Shown one piece after another: positions 8,230-15,186 of a stretch of 40,108 nt of DNA. The translations under genes and the position numbers were made by a program. The notes beneath the pieces were generated by a model. That model made no database searches. It saw nothing but the letters and a program-made list of their open reading frames with translations, and was not told where the DNA came from. The DNA comes from an uncultured bacterium. Lineage in GTDB: Bacteria; Bacillota; Clostridia; Oscillospirales; Oscillospiraceae. Location: the NCBI GenBank assembly GCA_949293165.1, contig CASFCW010000007.1:1-40108 (forward strand), in the 5' to 3' direction. Numbering within the stretch: position 1 is the stretch's first letter; each line of letters starts with the position of its first letter.

Positions 8230-8785
8230 CAGATCTCCCCCTTTCTCCGGCGGCTGCGGTCAATCATCAGCGCACAGATCACGGCCCGCTCCCCCGGCGG
8301 CCTGCGGAGGAAGTCCCCCGGCAGGGCGCCGCAGCGGGCCAGCAGGTTGGCGGCCGCCGCCAGATCCGGCCGCCTGGTCAGTTTTTTTCCAGCTCCTCCA
8401 CGGCGGCGTCGATGGCCTGGGCCTGGCGGCTGTCCTCCTCTACGGCCATCACCGATCCGGCGCCATAGCCGTGCAGCAGGTCAATGGCCCGGCAGATCTT
8501 CTCCACCTCGCCTTTCCGCAGCACCTTTTTCAGCGCCTCCGCCGGGGTGGGGCAGTTCATGCGATCCTGATACCAGGCCGGATCTTTCAGCTCCGGATGG
8601 TTGACCGTGGCGGCCAGGATCAGCTGCAGGTTGGCCTCCCGCTCCCGGCACAGCTTCACCAGCCGGTCGTAAGGCAGCTCCCGCAGCTGCAGCTCCAGCC
8701 CCAGCCGGGGCAGGCGGACGGTGCGCTCCTCCGGCTCAAACTCCGGCAGGTCCAGCAGGGAATTGATGACCTGTCCCTTTTTCAT
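8229..8785 (-). CDS. Tail assembly chaperone, long form made by -1 frameshift
   Basis: The 135-codon upstream gene (8378-8785) ends with a slippery heptamer A_AAA_AAC at 8387-8381, in the correct frame, directly before its TGA. Moving to the -1 frame at the C of 8381 gives 50 further sense codons, without a stop, to a TGA at 8231-8229 that overlaps the tape measure start. The extension (TRRPDLAAAANLLARCGALPGDF...AVICALMIDRSRRRKGEI) is helical and basic. The product is 185 residues. In phages of this kind both forms coat the tape measure protein during tail assembly (lambda gpG/gpGT principle). Confidence 0.87.
8349..8387 (-). promoter_or_regulatory. Programmed -1 ribosomal frameshift signal
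   Basis: On the minus strand, heptamer AAAAAAC (8387-8381) is followed by a 6-nt spacer (8380-8375) and then a perfect 8-bp GC-only stem: GGCGGCCG at 8374-8367, a 10-nt loop, and CGGCCGCC at 8356-8349. Slippery site, spacer and stem have the standard geometry. The stop codon of the short form lies in the spacer. Confidence 0.85.
8378..8785 (-). CDS. Tail assembly chaperone, short form (XkdN-like)
   Basis: A 135-residue protein starting MKKGQVINSLLDLPEFEPEERTVRLPRLGLELQLRELPYDRLVKL, which resembles XkdN of PBSX and other tail chaperones that precede the tape measure. Its ATG overlaps the end of the tube gene. The zero-frame ending is ELEKN. It lies exactly where the tail chaperone is expected: after the tube gene and before the tape measure. 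Confidence 0.88.
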   Translation of the reverse strand: MKKGQVINSLLDLPEFEPEERTVRLPRLGLELQLRELPYDRLVKLCREREANLQLILAATVNHPELKDPAWYQDRMNCPTPAEALKKVLRKGEVEKICRAIDLLHGYGAGSVMAVEEDSRQAQAIDAAVEELEKN

Positions 8786-9225
8786 CCCTGCACCTCGATC
8801 TCATCCAGCAGCTGCATCCGGGTAAAGGTGAACGCTGCGGTGATCTGTCCCACCGTGGCCGCCTTCCAGTCGGCCAGGGTCAGATCGTCAAAGCTCACGT
8901 TATACAGGGCAATCCTCTCCGCCCCGTAGCTGTCGGGGTCTTTCAGTGCGGAAAGCAGGGTGAACCGACGATCCACACCATCCTGCATCCCCTCCAGCCG
9001 CTGGAGCATCCCGCTGTCCACGTGGTACATGGTGATGCTGCCGGAGCCCTCGCCGTTGGTGGCCTTGTGGTCGGTCATAAACTGGCCGCACAGGTTGATC
9101 TTGCTTTTGCTCTGGCTGATCTTGGCCTGGAAGCCGGTGGTTTCCGCCACCTTCTCCCCGTCCAGGTACAACTCGCCCCAGGTACCGTTAATCACCCGCT
9201 TGGCGCTGTCGATATTTCTTGCCAT
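8782..9225 (-). CDS. Tail tube protein, XkdM-like (DUF2001)
   Basis: A 147-residue protein starting MARNIDSAKRVINGTWGELYLDGEKVAETTGFQAKISQSKSKINLCG. This INGTWGELYLDGE...GFQAKI pattern marks the XkdM family of contractile-tail inner tube proteins. The rest is beta-rich. It sits directly after the sheath gene with a 12-bp gap, as in PBSX. It forms the inner tail tube that passes DNA. Confidence 0.92.
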   Translation of the reverse strand: MARNIDSAKRVINGTWGELYLDGEKVAETTGFQAKISQSKSKINLCGQFMTDHKATNGEGSGSITMYHVDSGMLQRLEGMQDGVDRRFTLLSALKDPDSYGAERIALYNVSFDDLTLADWKAATVGQITAAFTFTRMQLLDEIEVQG

Positions 9226-9237
9226 TCTGATTCCTCC

Positions 9238-10341
9238 TTACAGACAGGAAACGCTCAGGGAGAAGCTCTCCATAGCGTCCAGCAGCCGGCCTCCGCAGGA
9301 AATGCCCACCCAGTCTCCGGTCTGATACTCCTTGATCTCCTGATCCGTCATGGCGGAGGTGTCCACCCCATGCTCCGCCAGCCACTTTGTCTGGGCGTCC
9401 AGGTCGATCTCCGCGTAGGATTCTCCGGGGTTCAGCACCCCGGCCCCCTCCAGATAGGTGAGATAACTCTGGATGGCCGTCACCAGCACCAGCTTATTCT
9501 CGTAGGTGTTGGGGTACTGGCCCACATACTCATTCTGGATGGTGGTGCGGAGGTAGTAGGAGATGAGATCCATCCCCTCCACAATTTTGATCTTCCGCCA
9601 ATCCTCCCCCATCCCGGGGGCCACGGTGGTCAGGGAGTTCACCGCCCGGACGATCTTTGCCTGCTGGCCGTCATGGGTCAGGATCAGCTTGCCGGCGTTG
9701 ATAGCCTCTTCCTGCTCCTCCAGAGTGCGGGGGGTGACGGCGGTCAGCTCAGGCAGCACAGTGTAGGTGCCGCTCATGCTCACCGGCAGACCAGCCAGAA
9801 TCCCGGCCACCCGGCTGAGATACTCCCCGGCGGTGTAGGTCTTGCTCCCGTCGGTCAGGGTGTCGTCCTCCTCGCAGAAATTGACGGCGCCCATGTAATC
9901 GGGAGGCGTGCTAGCGTTGGCCAGCACCACTTTTTCGGTGAAATACAGGTCCCGCCGGTTCTTGACCCAGTTCACCAGCACCGCTTCCTCCCCGGCGGTC
10001 AGGTCGGGAGGGGGCGCGATATAGTCCACCGTCATGGTCTCCACCAGCTTCAGACCTGCCTCCAGGGCGGTGGTGTCGCCGGTAGAGGTACCGATCACCA
10101 CCGCCACCACCTTGCTGGGAGTGCCCCGGTCGGAGCCGGTAAAGGCCCGCTGCAGATAGGCCTGGTTGTCCGCCCCCAGATCCGTGGGGATCATGGCAGC
10201 GGAGGACAGCACGTGCAGGCCCTGAGCCTTTGCGTCCCGCACAAAGACAGCCACGATGCCTTTCTTGCTCCGGCTGGCCGCCGATTTCGCCGCTGCCTGA
10301 AATTGAATGGTCAGGCCGGGCAGTCCGATAGGGGTTGCCAT
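9238..10341 (-). CDS. Tail sheath protein, XkdK-like
   Basis: A 367-residue protein that matches contractile sheath proteins: an N-terminus IGLPGLTIQFQAAAKSAASRSKKGIVAVFVRD, the middle NWVKNRRDLYFTEKVVLANASTPPDYMGAVNFCEEDD, then AGILAGLPVSMSGTYTVLPELTAVTPR, and a C-terminus with LILTHDGQQAKIVRAVNSLTT and WRKIKIVEGMDLISYYLRTTIQNEYVGQYPNTYENK. These residues are typical of the conserved C-terminal sheath domain. Its presence makes the phage a myovirus-type. It is short for a sheath, close to the PBSX type. Confidence 0.93.
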   Translation of the reverse strand: MATPIGLPGLTIQFQAAAKSAASRSKKGIVAVFVRDAKAQGLHVLSSAAMIPTDLGADNQAYLQRAFTGSDRGTPSKVVAVVIGTSTGDTTALEAGLKLVETMTVDYIAPPPDLTAGEEAVLVNWVKNRRDLYFTEKVVLANASTPPDYMGAVNFCEEDDTLTDGSKTYTAGEYLSRVAGILAGLPVSMSGTYTVLPELTAVTPRTLEEQEEAINAGKLILTHDGQQAKIVRAVNSLTTVAPGMGEDWRKIKIVEGMDLISYYLRTTIQNEYVGQYPNTYENKLVLVTAIQSYLTYLEGAGVLNPGESYAEIDLDAQTKWLAEHGVDTSAMTDQEIKEYQTGDWVGISCGGRLLDAMESFSLSVSCL

Positions 10342-10356
10342 TTTTCCATCATCCTT

Positions 10357-10803
10357 TCATTTCCAATTCATTTCGATTTGCTTCATGGGGGGAGCCGTCT
10401 CCCCCGCCTCCATCCCCGGCCGCACGTCCAGCCACCGGGAGGAGAACACTACATAGGCCTCTCCGGGGCCGGGGGCCGTCCCCTGGACGGTCAGGCCGAT
10501 AAACCGGTCGCCCACCTGGATGGCGGGGCCGCCGAACAGGGACAGCACAGTCAGCTGATCCCGGCGCAGGGCCTCGGTACTCTGGATATCGTAGGCGTCC
10601 GTGGCGGCAAACAAAGTCAGCTCCGCCGAAAAATGCCACTCCACCAGGCCCAGGTTGGCGTCCTCATAGTCCGCCTGCGTCACGTAAAGGTAGAAGGAGG
10701 GCCGCTGAAAATCCGTGGGACAGAAATCCCGGTAGATCATCCGCTCCGGGAATTGCCCGGCGATTTTTTCCGCGATTGCCTCCATCAAATCCTGATAGGT
10801 CAC
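10357..10803 (-). CDS. Tail terminator-like protein (XkdJ position)
   Basis: A 148-residue protein: MTYQDLMEAIAEKIAGQFPERMIYRDFCPTDFQRPSFYLYV... The opening helix, the IYRDFCPTDFQRPSFYL segment and the beta-rich rest fit the small proteins that lie just before the sheath gene in PBSX-like phages, which are thought to cap the tail. The start overlaps the stop of the gp10-like gene. The identification rests on position and general pattern rather than a strong motif. Confidence 0.7.
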   Translation of the reverse strand: MTYQDLMEAIAEKIAGQFPERMIYRDFCPTDFQRPSFYLYVTQADYEDANLGLVEWHFSAELTLFAATDAYDIQSTEALRRDQLTVLSLFGGPAIQVGDRFIGLTVQGTAPGPGEAYVVFSSRWLDVRPGMEAGETAPPMKQIEMNWK

Positions 10804-11444
10804 AAGTTTCCCTCCAATCCCGTTTGGATCAGCTCCATCAGGGCCTCCACCTCCCGGTCATCCAGGCCGTCCAGCCGCTGCCGGACGGTCTGGTAAAACC
10901 ACCGTCCGGGAACGGCGGCCTTTTCTGCCCGGGATCGGTATCCCTTCGCCCCCCGGACGGCCGGGGTTCTGACCCTGTGGCCATTTTCAATGGCGTTGGT
11001 CACATAACCCACGGCGTACCGTTTGCCGCCCATCGTGGTCTGATAGGTCTTTGCCGCTGCCCGTATGGCCACATAGCCGCCCCGACTGCCCATGTGTTTC
11101 TCCTGCCATCCGGCCACCTTTCCCTCCCCGCCGATCTCCCGGCGGACGTCGGCCAGCAGCTGCTGCCCCATTCGTTCCAAAAACTCCCGTCGCTTGGCAG
11201 GAAATTCCTTCAGCAGCTTGTCCCAGCTTTTCGCGATGCGATCTAGCCCTTCAATTTTTACATTCGGGGCACCTCCCGAGCTTATCTTTGCCGCCGGGCT
11301 TGTACTATTTGAGACATGATATCCATTCGCCATTGTCCGTCCGGATGATGCGGTCCTAGACTGACTTGCCGTTTTGGTGGCAGAAGTTGCATTCATTGAG
11401 ATATCACGCCAGTACATTGCGGCATGGAGGGCATTAGATGCCAT
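10800..11444 (-). CDS. HK97 gp10-like head-tail protein with N-terminal extension
   Basis: A 214-residue protein. Residues from about 60 on (NVKIEGLDRIAKSWDKLLKEFPAKRREFLERMGQQLLADVRREI) match the gp10-like family, with a C-terminal segment RSRAEKAAVPGRWFYQTVRQRLDGLDDREVEALMELI. The first 60 residues are rich in Ser, Thr and Ala and are not typical of the family. The start at 11444 is supported by a GAGGAGG site 7 bp upstream, so the extension is probably real. The role is joining or sizing of the tail end (family knowledge). Confidence 0.78.
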   Translation of the reverse strand: MASNALHAAMYWRDISMNATSATKTASQSRTASSGRTMANGYHVSNSTSPAAKISSGGAPNVKIEGLDRIAKSWDKLLKEFPAKRREFLERMGQQLLADVRREIGGEGKVAGWQEKHMGSRGGYVAIRAAAKTYQTTMGGKRYAVGYVTNAIENGHRVRTPAVRGAKGYRSRAEKAAVPGRWFYQTVRQRLDGLDDREVEALMELIQTGLEGNL

Positions 11445-11456
11445 AGATCATCCTCC

Positions 11457-12083
11457 TCACACATCCTCCGCCCGATTGATTTCAACCTCTCCCCGCCAGG
11501 GATCCAGGGGGTGGGCGACGGTCACGTGATACACGCCCTGCCCCAGCCCCTCCTCCACAGTCACCAGATCCCCCGCCTGGAGAGAAATGGCCTTGGGGGT
11601 CACCAGCACATACCGGATCTGCCCCGTGTCGTGGGTTTCCTCCCGCTCATAGCGGGCATACTTTTGGGACAGGATCCCCGGGAATTGTACCCGCATGGTC
11701 TCCGCCTTTGTGGGGCGGCCGGCGGGGCCTACCGTGTCCTCTGTCCTGGTGGCCAGGCAGGTGCAGGGGCGCACCGTCGCCGCCTGGACGGCCAGGTGCA
11801 TCCGGCCCATAGGCGTGATAGACGCCGGGGCCAGATGCCACAGGGTTCCGGTACAGTCCCGCCACCTCAGGGCGTGGTGCAGATCCAGCGCCCGCCGGCG
11901 GATGACCACCTCCACCCCTGGGGCGGAGGCGGCGTGGGGGGCAAATACCGCATTTTTCCCGGTGGTTACCCGTCCCCAGGTCCGGCACGTGGTTGTCCAC
12001 TCAAATACCCCCGGGCTGGTCTCCGCCAGCTCCAGCAGCTCCAGCCGCTGATCCAGCGTCCCGGCGTCAATGGATTCCGCCAT
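11457..12083 (-). CDS. Head closure / head-tail adaptor protein
   Basis: A 208-residue protein beginning with LDQRLELLELAETSPGVFEWTTTCRTWGRVTTGKNAVFAP, the pattern of head closure proteins (SPP1 gp16 / HK97 gp9-like: a strand, then EW...WAEV). The C-terminus YVLVTPKAISLQAGDLVTVEEGLGQGVYHVTVAHPLDPWRGEVEI forms an SH3-like barrel end. It follows the capsid and connector genes after the inserted hicAB cassette and precedes the gp10-like gene. Confidence 0.78.
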   Translation of the reverse strand: MAESIDAGTLDQRLELLELAETSPGVFEWTTTCRTWGRVTTGKNAVFAPHAASAPGVEVVIRRRALDLHHALRWRDCTGTLWHLAPASITPMGRMHLAVQAATVRPCTCLATRTEDTVGPAGRPTKAETMRVQFPGILSQKYARYEREETHDTGQIRYVLVTPKAISLQAGDLVTVEEGLGQGVYHVTVAHPLDPWRGEVEINRAEDV

Positions 12084-12097
12084 CTTATCCCTCCTCT

Positions 12098-12124
12098 CCG
12101 GTGTCCAATTTGGACACCGGCTCT
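12098..12124. repeat. 17-bp palindrome, copy A, and left copy of direct repeat around hicAB
   Basis: GTGTCCAATTTGGACAC at 12101-12117, extended by CCG and CGG to a 23-bp palindrome. Together with the following CTCT it forms a 27-bp sequence repeated identically at 12935-12961 on the other side of hicAB. Confidence 0.9.
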
Positions 12125-12175
12125 TGCATCAGATTTCCTTGCCTGTTCGTGTCCGGCCACGCCCACGCGCCTTTT

Positions 12176-12201
12176 AGAAATACGTATTTTTACGTATTTC
12201 T
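12176..12201. promoter_or_regulatory. Inverted repeat upstream of hicAB promoter
   Basis: Perfect 11-bp arms AGAAATACGTA and TACGTATTTCT separated by TTTT, immediately upstream of the -35 box of hicAB. It is a candidate operator for HicB or for the HicAB complex, which is known to autoregulate. It could also act as a hairpin that limits read-through. Confidence 0.6.
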
Positions 12202-12202
12202 A

Positions 12203-12231
12203 TTGACACACGTACAAACACGTGTTATAAT
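12203..12231 (+). promoter_or_regulatory. Sigma-A promoter of hicAB
   Basis: TTGACA at 12203-12208 and TATAAT at 12226-12231 with a 17-bp spacer, both boxes matching consensus. The spacer contains an inverted repeat ACACGT-N6-ACGTGT, which places a likely repressor site between the boxes. Confidence 0.9.
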
Positions 12232-12256
12232 AGAACCATAGAAAGGACGTGGTTCC

Positions 12257-12445
12257 ATGCCGATGAAACCCAGGGAGATGATCAAACTCCTGGAAGCAAA
12301 CGGATTCCAGTTGATTGATTCAAACGGCTCCCATCACAAGTACCGAAACAAAACCACAGGCAAGCAAACCATCGTCCCGGTTCATGCCAAGGAATTGAAA
12401 AAGGGACTGGAACAAGCGATTCTCAAACAGGCGGGGCTGAAATAA
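12257..12445 (+). CDS. hicA: HicA-like toxin
   Basis: A 62-residue basic protein: MPMKPREMIKLLEANGFQLIDSNGSHHKYRN...TIVPVH. The GSHHKYRN segment holds the conserved His of the HicA mRNA interferase (double-stranded RNA binding fold), and the length is typical. The start at 12257 follows an AAAGGA site. It is transcribed against the surrounding late phage operon from a consensus promoter. hicB begins 29 bp downstream. HicA would cleave mRNA when free of HicB (family knowledge). Confidence 0.93.
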   Translation: MPMKPREMIKLLEANGFQLIDSNGSHHKYRNKTTGKQTIVPVHAKELKKGLEQAILKQAGLK

Positions 12446-12474
12446 GCCCCGCCCCCCAAAAAGGAGGTTTTACT

Positions 12475-12870
12475 ATGGAAAAGGTCTTCTATCCTGTCAT
12501 CTTCCATCCGGAGGAGACCGGCTTCTCCACCTTTGTCCCGGATCTTGACGGGTGCTTCTCCCAGGGCGACACGATGAATGAGGCAGTGGCCATGACCCAG
12601 GACGCCATCGGACTGGTGCTGGAGGACTACTTCTCCTCCGCTCAGCCCATCCCCGCCCCCTCTCAGCCCGGCTCCCTCCATCTGGAGGGCAACGACTTTG
12701 TGGCCATGGTGGAGTTTGACGAGCTGGCCTACCGCAAGCGCCACGAAACGCAAGCCGTAAAGAAAACCCTTACCATTCCCAGCTGGCTGAACCATATGGC
12801 GGAAGAACAGGGCCTGAACTTCTCCCGCATCCTGCAAAACGCCCTCAAACGGGAACTGAATGTCCAGTAA
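12475..12870 (+). CDS. hicB: HicB-like antitoxin
   Basis: A 131-residue protein: an N-terminal HicB domain with degenerate RNase H fold (FYPVIFHPEETGFSTFVPDLDGCFSQGDTMNEAVAMTQDAIGLVLEDY, residues 5-53) and a C-terminal DNA-binding segment (KKTLTIPSWLNHMAEEQGLNFSRILQNALKREL, about 96-128). The DLDGCFSQGDTMNEA motif is diagnostic. An AAAGGAGG site precedes the ATG. It neutralises HicA and should bind the palindromes at the promoter. Confidence 0.95.
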   Translation: MEKVFYPVIFHPEETGFSTFVPDLDGCFSQGDTMNEAVAMTQDAIGLVLEDYFSSAQPIPAPSQPGSLHLEGNDFVAMVEFDELAYRKRHETQAVKKTLTIPSWLNHMAEEQGLNFSRILQNALKRELNVQ

Positions 12871-12881
12871 CCCTCTCCCCT

Positions 12882-12921
12882 CCGCCCCGCCGCTCCGGCT
12901 TCATGCCGGGGCGGTTTTTTT
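12882..12921 (+). terminator. Rho-independent terminator of hicAB
   Basis: Arms CCGCCCCG and CGGGGCGG enclose a 17-nt loop and are followed by seven T. It lies 12 bp after the hicB stop. It ends the plus-strand hicAB transcript before the right-hand copy of the repeat. Confidence 0.9.
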
Positions 12922-12927
12922 ATGGGT

Positions 12928-13257
12928 TCAGGGTCCGGTGTCCAATTTGGACACCGGCTCTGAGAGCTTCAGTTGGGTAATAAGCCGCCGAAAGAACGGG
13001 TTATCCGTCACGATCGTGCCGGTAATCGTCATGCTCCGGCGGTCGTAGCTATCCAGCACCAAGTAGTTGACACACAGGTCGTACTGGGCGGCCCGGGGTG
13101 TGCCCTCCCGGGGCTGGGCCACCCCGGCCTGTTCCATGTAGCTCACCGCCGCCTCGTAATAGACGGGGATCAGTGCCTGCACCTCCGGATCATCTGCCAT
13201 GTCGCTCAGCTTGCAGTAAGCCAGCAGTGCCTCCCGCCGCTCCTCACTCAGGGCCAC
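12928..13257 (-). CDS. Head-tail connector (gp6-like)
   Basis: A 109-residue protein: MALSEERREALLAYCKLSDMADDPEVQALIPVYYEAAVSYMEQAGV, the helical pattern of gp6-like head-tail connector proteins, with CVNYLVLDSYDRR as a second conserved helix. It directly follows the capsid gene, the standard place. Its C-terminal tail is encoded by repeat copy B, which suggests that the original end was altered when hicAB was inserted. Confidence 0.85.
   Translation of the reverse strand: MALSEERREALLAYCKLSDMADDPEVQALIPVYYEAAVSYMEQAGVAQPREGTPRAAQYDLCVNYLVLDSYDRRSMTITGTIVTDNPFFRRLITQLKLSEPVSKLDTGP
12935..12961. repeat. 17-bp palindrome, copy B, and right copy of direct repeat around hicAB
   Basis: Same 27 bp as at 12098-12124, including GTGTCCAATTTGGACAC at 12938-12954. 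This copy codes for the last residues (SKLDTGP) of the head connector gene, so the repeat is partly coding. Confidence 0.9.
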
Positions 13258-13272
13258 AGGTCACACCTCCGA

Positions 13273-14472
13273 TCAGTCGCCGCCTCCGATGGTACCCACC
13301 ACAAAGCCCTTGTCCACAATCAGGTTGCCGCCCACAAAGGCGTCGCCCAGGATGGCCACCATGCGCTCCACCGCCTTGACAAACTCATCCAGGCGGATGG
13401 TGTAGGGGCCGAAGATGCCCAGCTCATAGTTAAAGGGATCGCCGTAGAGGATCTTGCCGTCCCCTACCGCCTTCACCAGGTCGTAGGGCAGCACCACACC
13501 GCCGTCCCGGATGGTACCGCTGTTGGGGTTGTTGGGGTCAGGGGCGATCTCCAGCAGCCGGCGCTTCTCGTTGGTACCACGCAGCTGCCCCAGGGTCTTC
13601 AGGTTGGTCTTGGTCAGCAGCAGCCGGGCGCCGGCGCCCATGGCCTCATCGGAGCCATAGGCAAAATACAGGCTGTCCAGGGTGTTGACGTCAATGGCGC
13701 TGCCCAGGGCGGCCTCAGCATAAATACTGGCAGCGGCCTTGTTTTTGGCGTTGGTGATGCCGTAAAAAACGGGGGTAGCGGGGTCATCGCCGTTGACAAT
13801 CAGGTCAGCCAGCTTCCGGCGCATGGCCCGCATAGCCATGCCGTAGATCTTGTCGTAGTAGCTGGCGGGGCTCAGGCGGCTGATGTTTCGATCCACAAAG
13901 GTGGTCACGCTCAGCTCATAGGGTTTGATTTCCGCCACACCGAAGGTGGGGTCGGTAGAAGCGGTACGGGAGGTACCGGCGGTGGTCTCGACCTTGCCGC
14001 CCTTGGCGTCCAGCTCCGTGATCACATAGGGCTCCTGGAAGGCCCCCATGCCGGTCATATCCATCACCCGCACCCGATCCACAATAGAGGGCACCACGTT
14101 GCCCAGGGGATCGTGGATGGTGCTGCCGGTGCCGGTGGGCTGTACAATGGTTCCGGTGGCCACAGTGGTCTGGTTGCTCAGGGCCCGGCGCACCTCGGCG
14201 GCGTCAAAGGTCACGCTGTCTCCCCGCATCAGGGCGGACACACGCTCCGCCGCCATGTCCTCCAGCTCAGAGCCGGTGGGGGCGGGGGCCTCCATCATTC
14301 TGCGATCCTGTTCCGCCACCAGGGCCTGAATCTGCTGGATCTCCCGGTTCAGGTTGGTGATCTTCTCCATGGCGGCGTCATAGGCCGCCTGGTCGCCGGA
14401 GGCCAGGGCCTCCTCTGCCTGGGTGAGGGCGGCCCCTCTCTGGTGAATCAGGTTGTAAAGTTTCTCTTTCAT
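13273..14472 (-). CDS. Major capsid protein, HK97 family
   Basis: A 399-residue protein. The first about 105 residues are a coiled-coil delta domain (KLYNLIHQRGAALTQAEEALASGDQAAYDAAMEKITNLNREIQQIQALVAEQ), removed by the prohead protease in this family. The capsid domain follows (VQPTGTGSTIHDPLGNVVPSIVDRVRVMDMTG) and continues to the end, with FVDRNISRLSPASYYDKIYGMAMRAMRRKLADLIVNGDD and GDPFNYELGIFGPYTIRLD. It lies between the protease and the connector. Confidence 0.95.
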   Translation of the reverse strand: MKEKLYNLIHQRGAALTQAEEALASGDQAAYDAAMEKITNLNREIQQIQALVAEQDRRMMEAPAPTGSELEDMAAERVSALMRGDSVTFDAAEVRRALSNQTTVATGTIVQPTGTGSTIHDPLGNVVPSIVDRVRVMDMTGMGAFQEPYVITELDAKGGKVETTAGTSRTASTDPTFGVAEIKPYELSVTTFVDRNISRLSPASYYDKIYGMAMRAMRRKLADLIVNGDDPATPVFYGITNAKNKAAASIYAEAALGSAIDVNTLDSLYFAYGSDEAMGAGARLLLTKTNLKTLGQLRGTNEKRRLLEIAPDPNNPNSGTIRDGGVVLPYDLVKAVGDGKILYGDPFNYELGIFGPYTIRLDEFVKAVERMVAILGDAFVGGNLIVDKGFVVGTIGGGD

Positions 14473-14484
14473 GTCGTCCCTCCA

Positions 14485-15186
14485 TCAAAATCTGTGTTTT
14501 TCCAGTTCCAGACGGGCGGAGATCCGCCAGTCCGGGGTGGTGTGGTTCTGTCCCTGCTGAGCGGCAGGGTTGGCCCGCTCATAGGCCGCCCTCAGAGCGT
14601 CAATGTCCGGCAGTCCGAACGCATTGACCAGGCTGCCGGGGCTGGGGCTGTCGCCATCCTGGCCCAGAATTTCATCCGCCAGCCCCAGCCCCATGGCGTC
14701 CTGGGCGCTGAGCCAGGTCTCCGCACTCATCATCCGCCGCAGGCTGGGCCGGTCGCTCTTCACCCCCGCCTTCAGCTCATAGGCATTGAGGATGGCCTCC
14801 CGGGTGGTGTCCAGCATCTGGATGCTCCGCTGGTGGGCCGTCCGGTCTCCCTGGGTTCCCGTGGTGGGCAGATGAATCATCATCTGGGCCACCGGAGAGA
14901 TGGCCACCGTGTCACAGCCCAGGCACAGATAGCTGGCCGCGCTGGCCGCCAGGCTCTGGATCTCCGCCCGGGTGGGGGCGCTGCAGGCACGCAGCACACT
15001 GTAGATCTCCGCCCCCGCAAACACCGATCCGCCAGGGCTGTTGATCTCCAGCACCAGTTCCTCCCCCTCCGGATTCTCCGCGATGGCGTCCCGCACCTGC
15101 TGGGGGGAGAAGGCGGTATAGCCAAACCACTCATACACCCACTTGTCATCATCTGCCGAAACAATCCCATTCAGGGTCACTCTCAC
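14485..15186 (-). CDS. Prohead protease, ClpP-like
   Basis: A 233-residue protein with a ClpP/S14 fold: LVLEINSPGGSVFAGAEIYSVLRA (residues 45-67), the serine motif SLAASAASYL (likely nucleophile Ser82), MMIHLPTTG with His105, and MSAETWLSAQDAMGLGLADEI later. The C-terminal 70 residues are a linker. It lies between portal and capsid, the normal position, and overlaps the portal stop. It would mature the capsid delta domain. Confidence 0.94.
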   Translation of the reverse strand: MRVTLNGIVSADDDKWVYEWFGYTAFSPQQVRDAIAENPEGEELVLEINSPGGSVFAGAEIYSVLRACSAPTRAEIQSLAASAASYLCLGCDTVAISPVAQMMIHLPTTGTQGDRTAHQRSIQMLDTTREAILNAYELKAGVKSDRPSLRRMMSAETWLSAQDAMGLGLADEILGQDGDSPSPGSLVNAFGLPDIDALRAAYERANPAAQQGQNHTTPDWRISARLELEKHRF

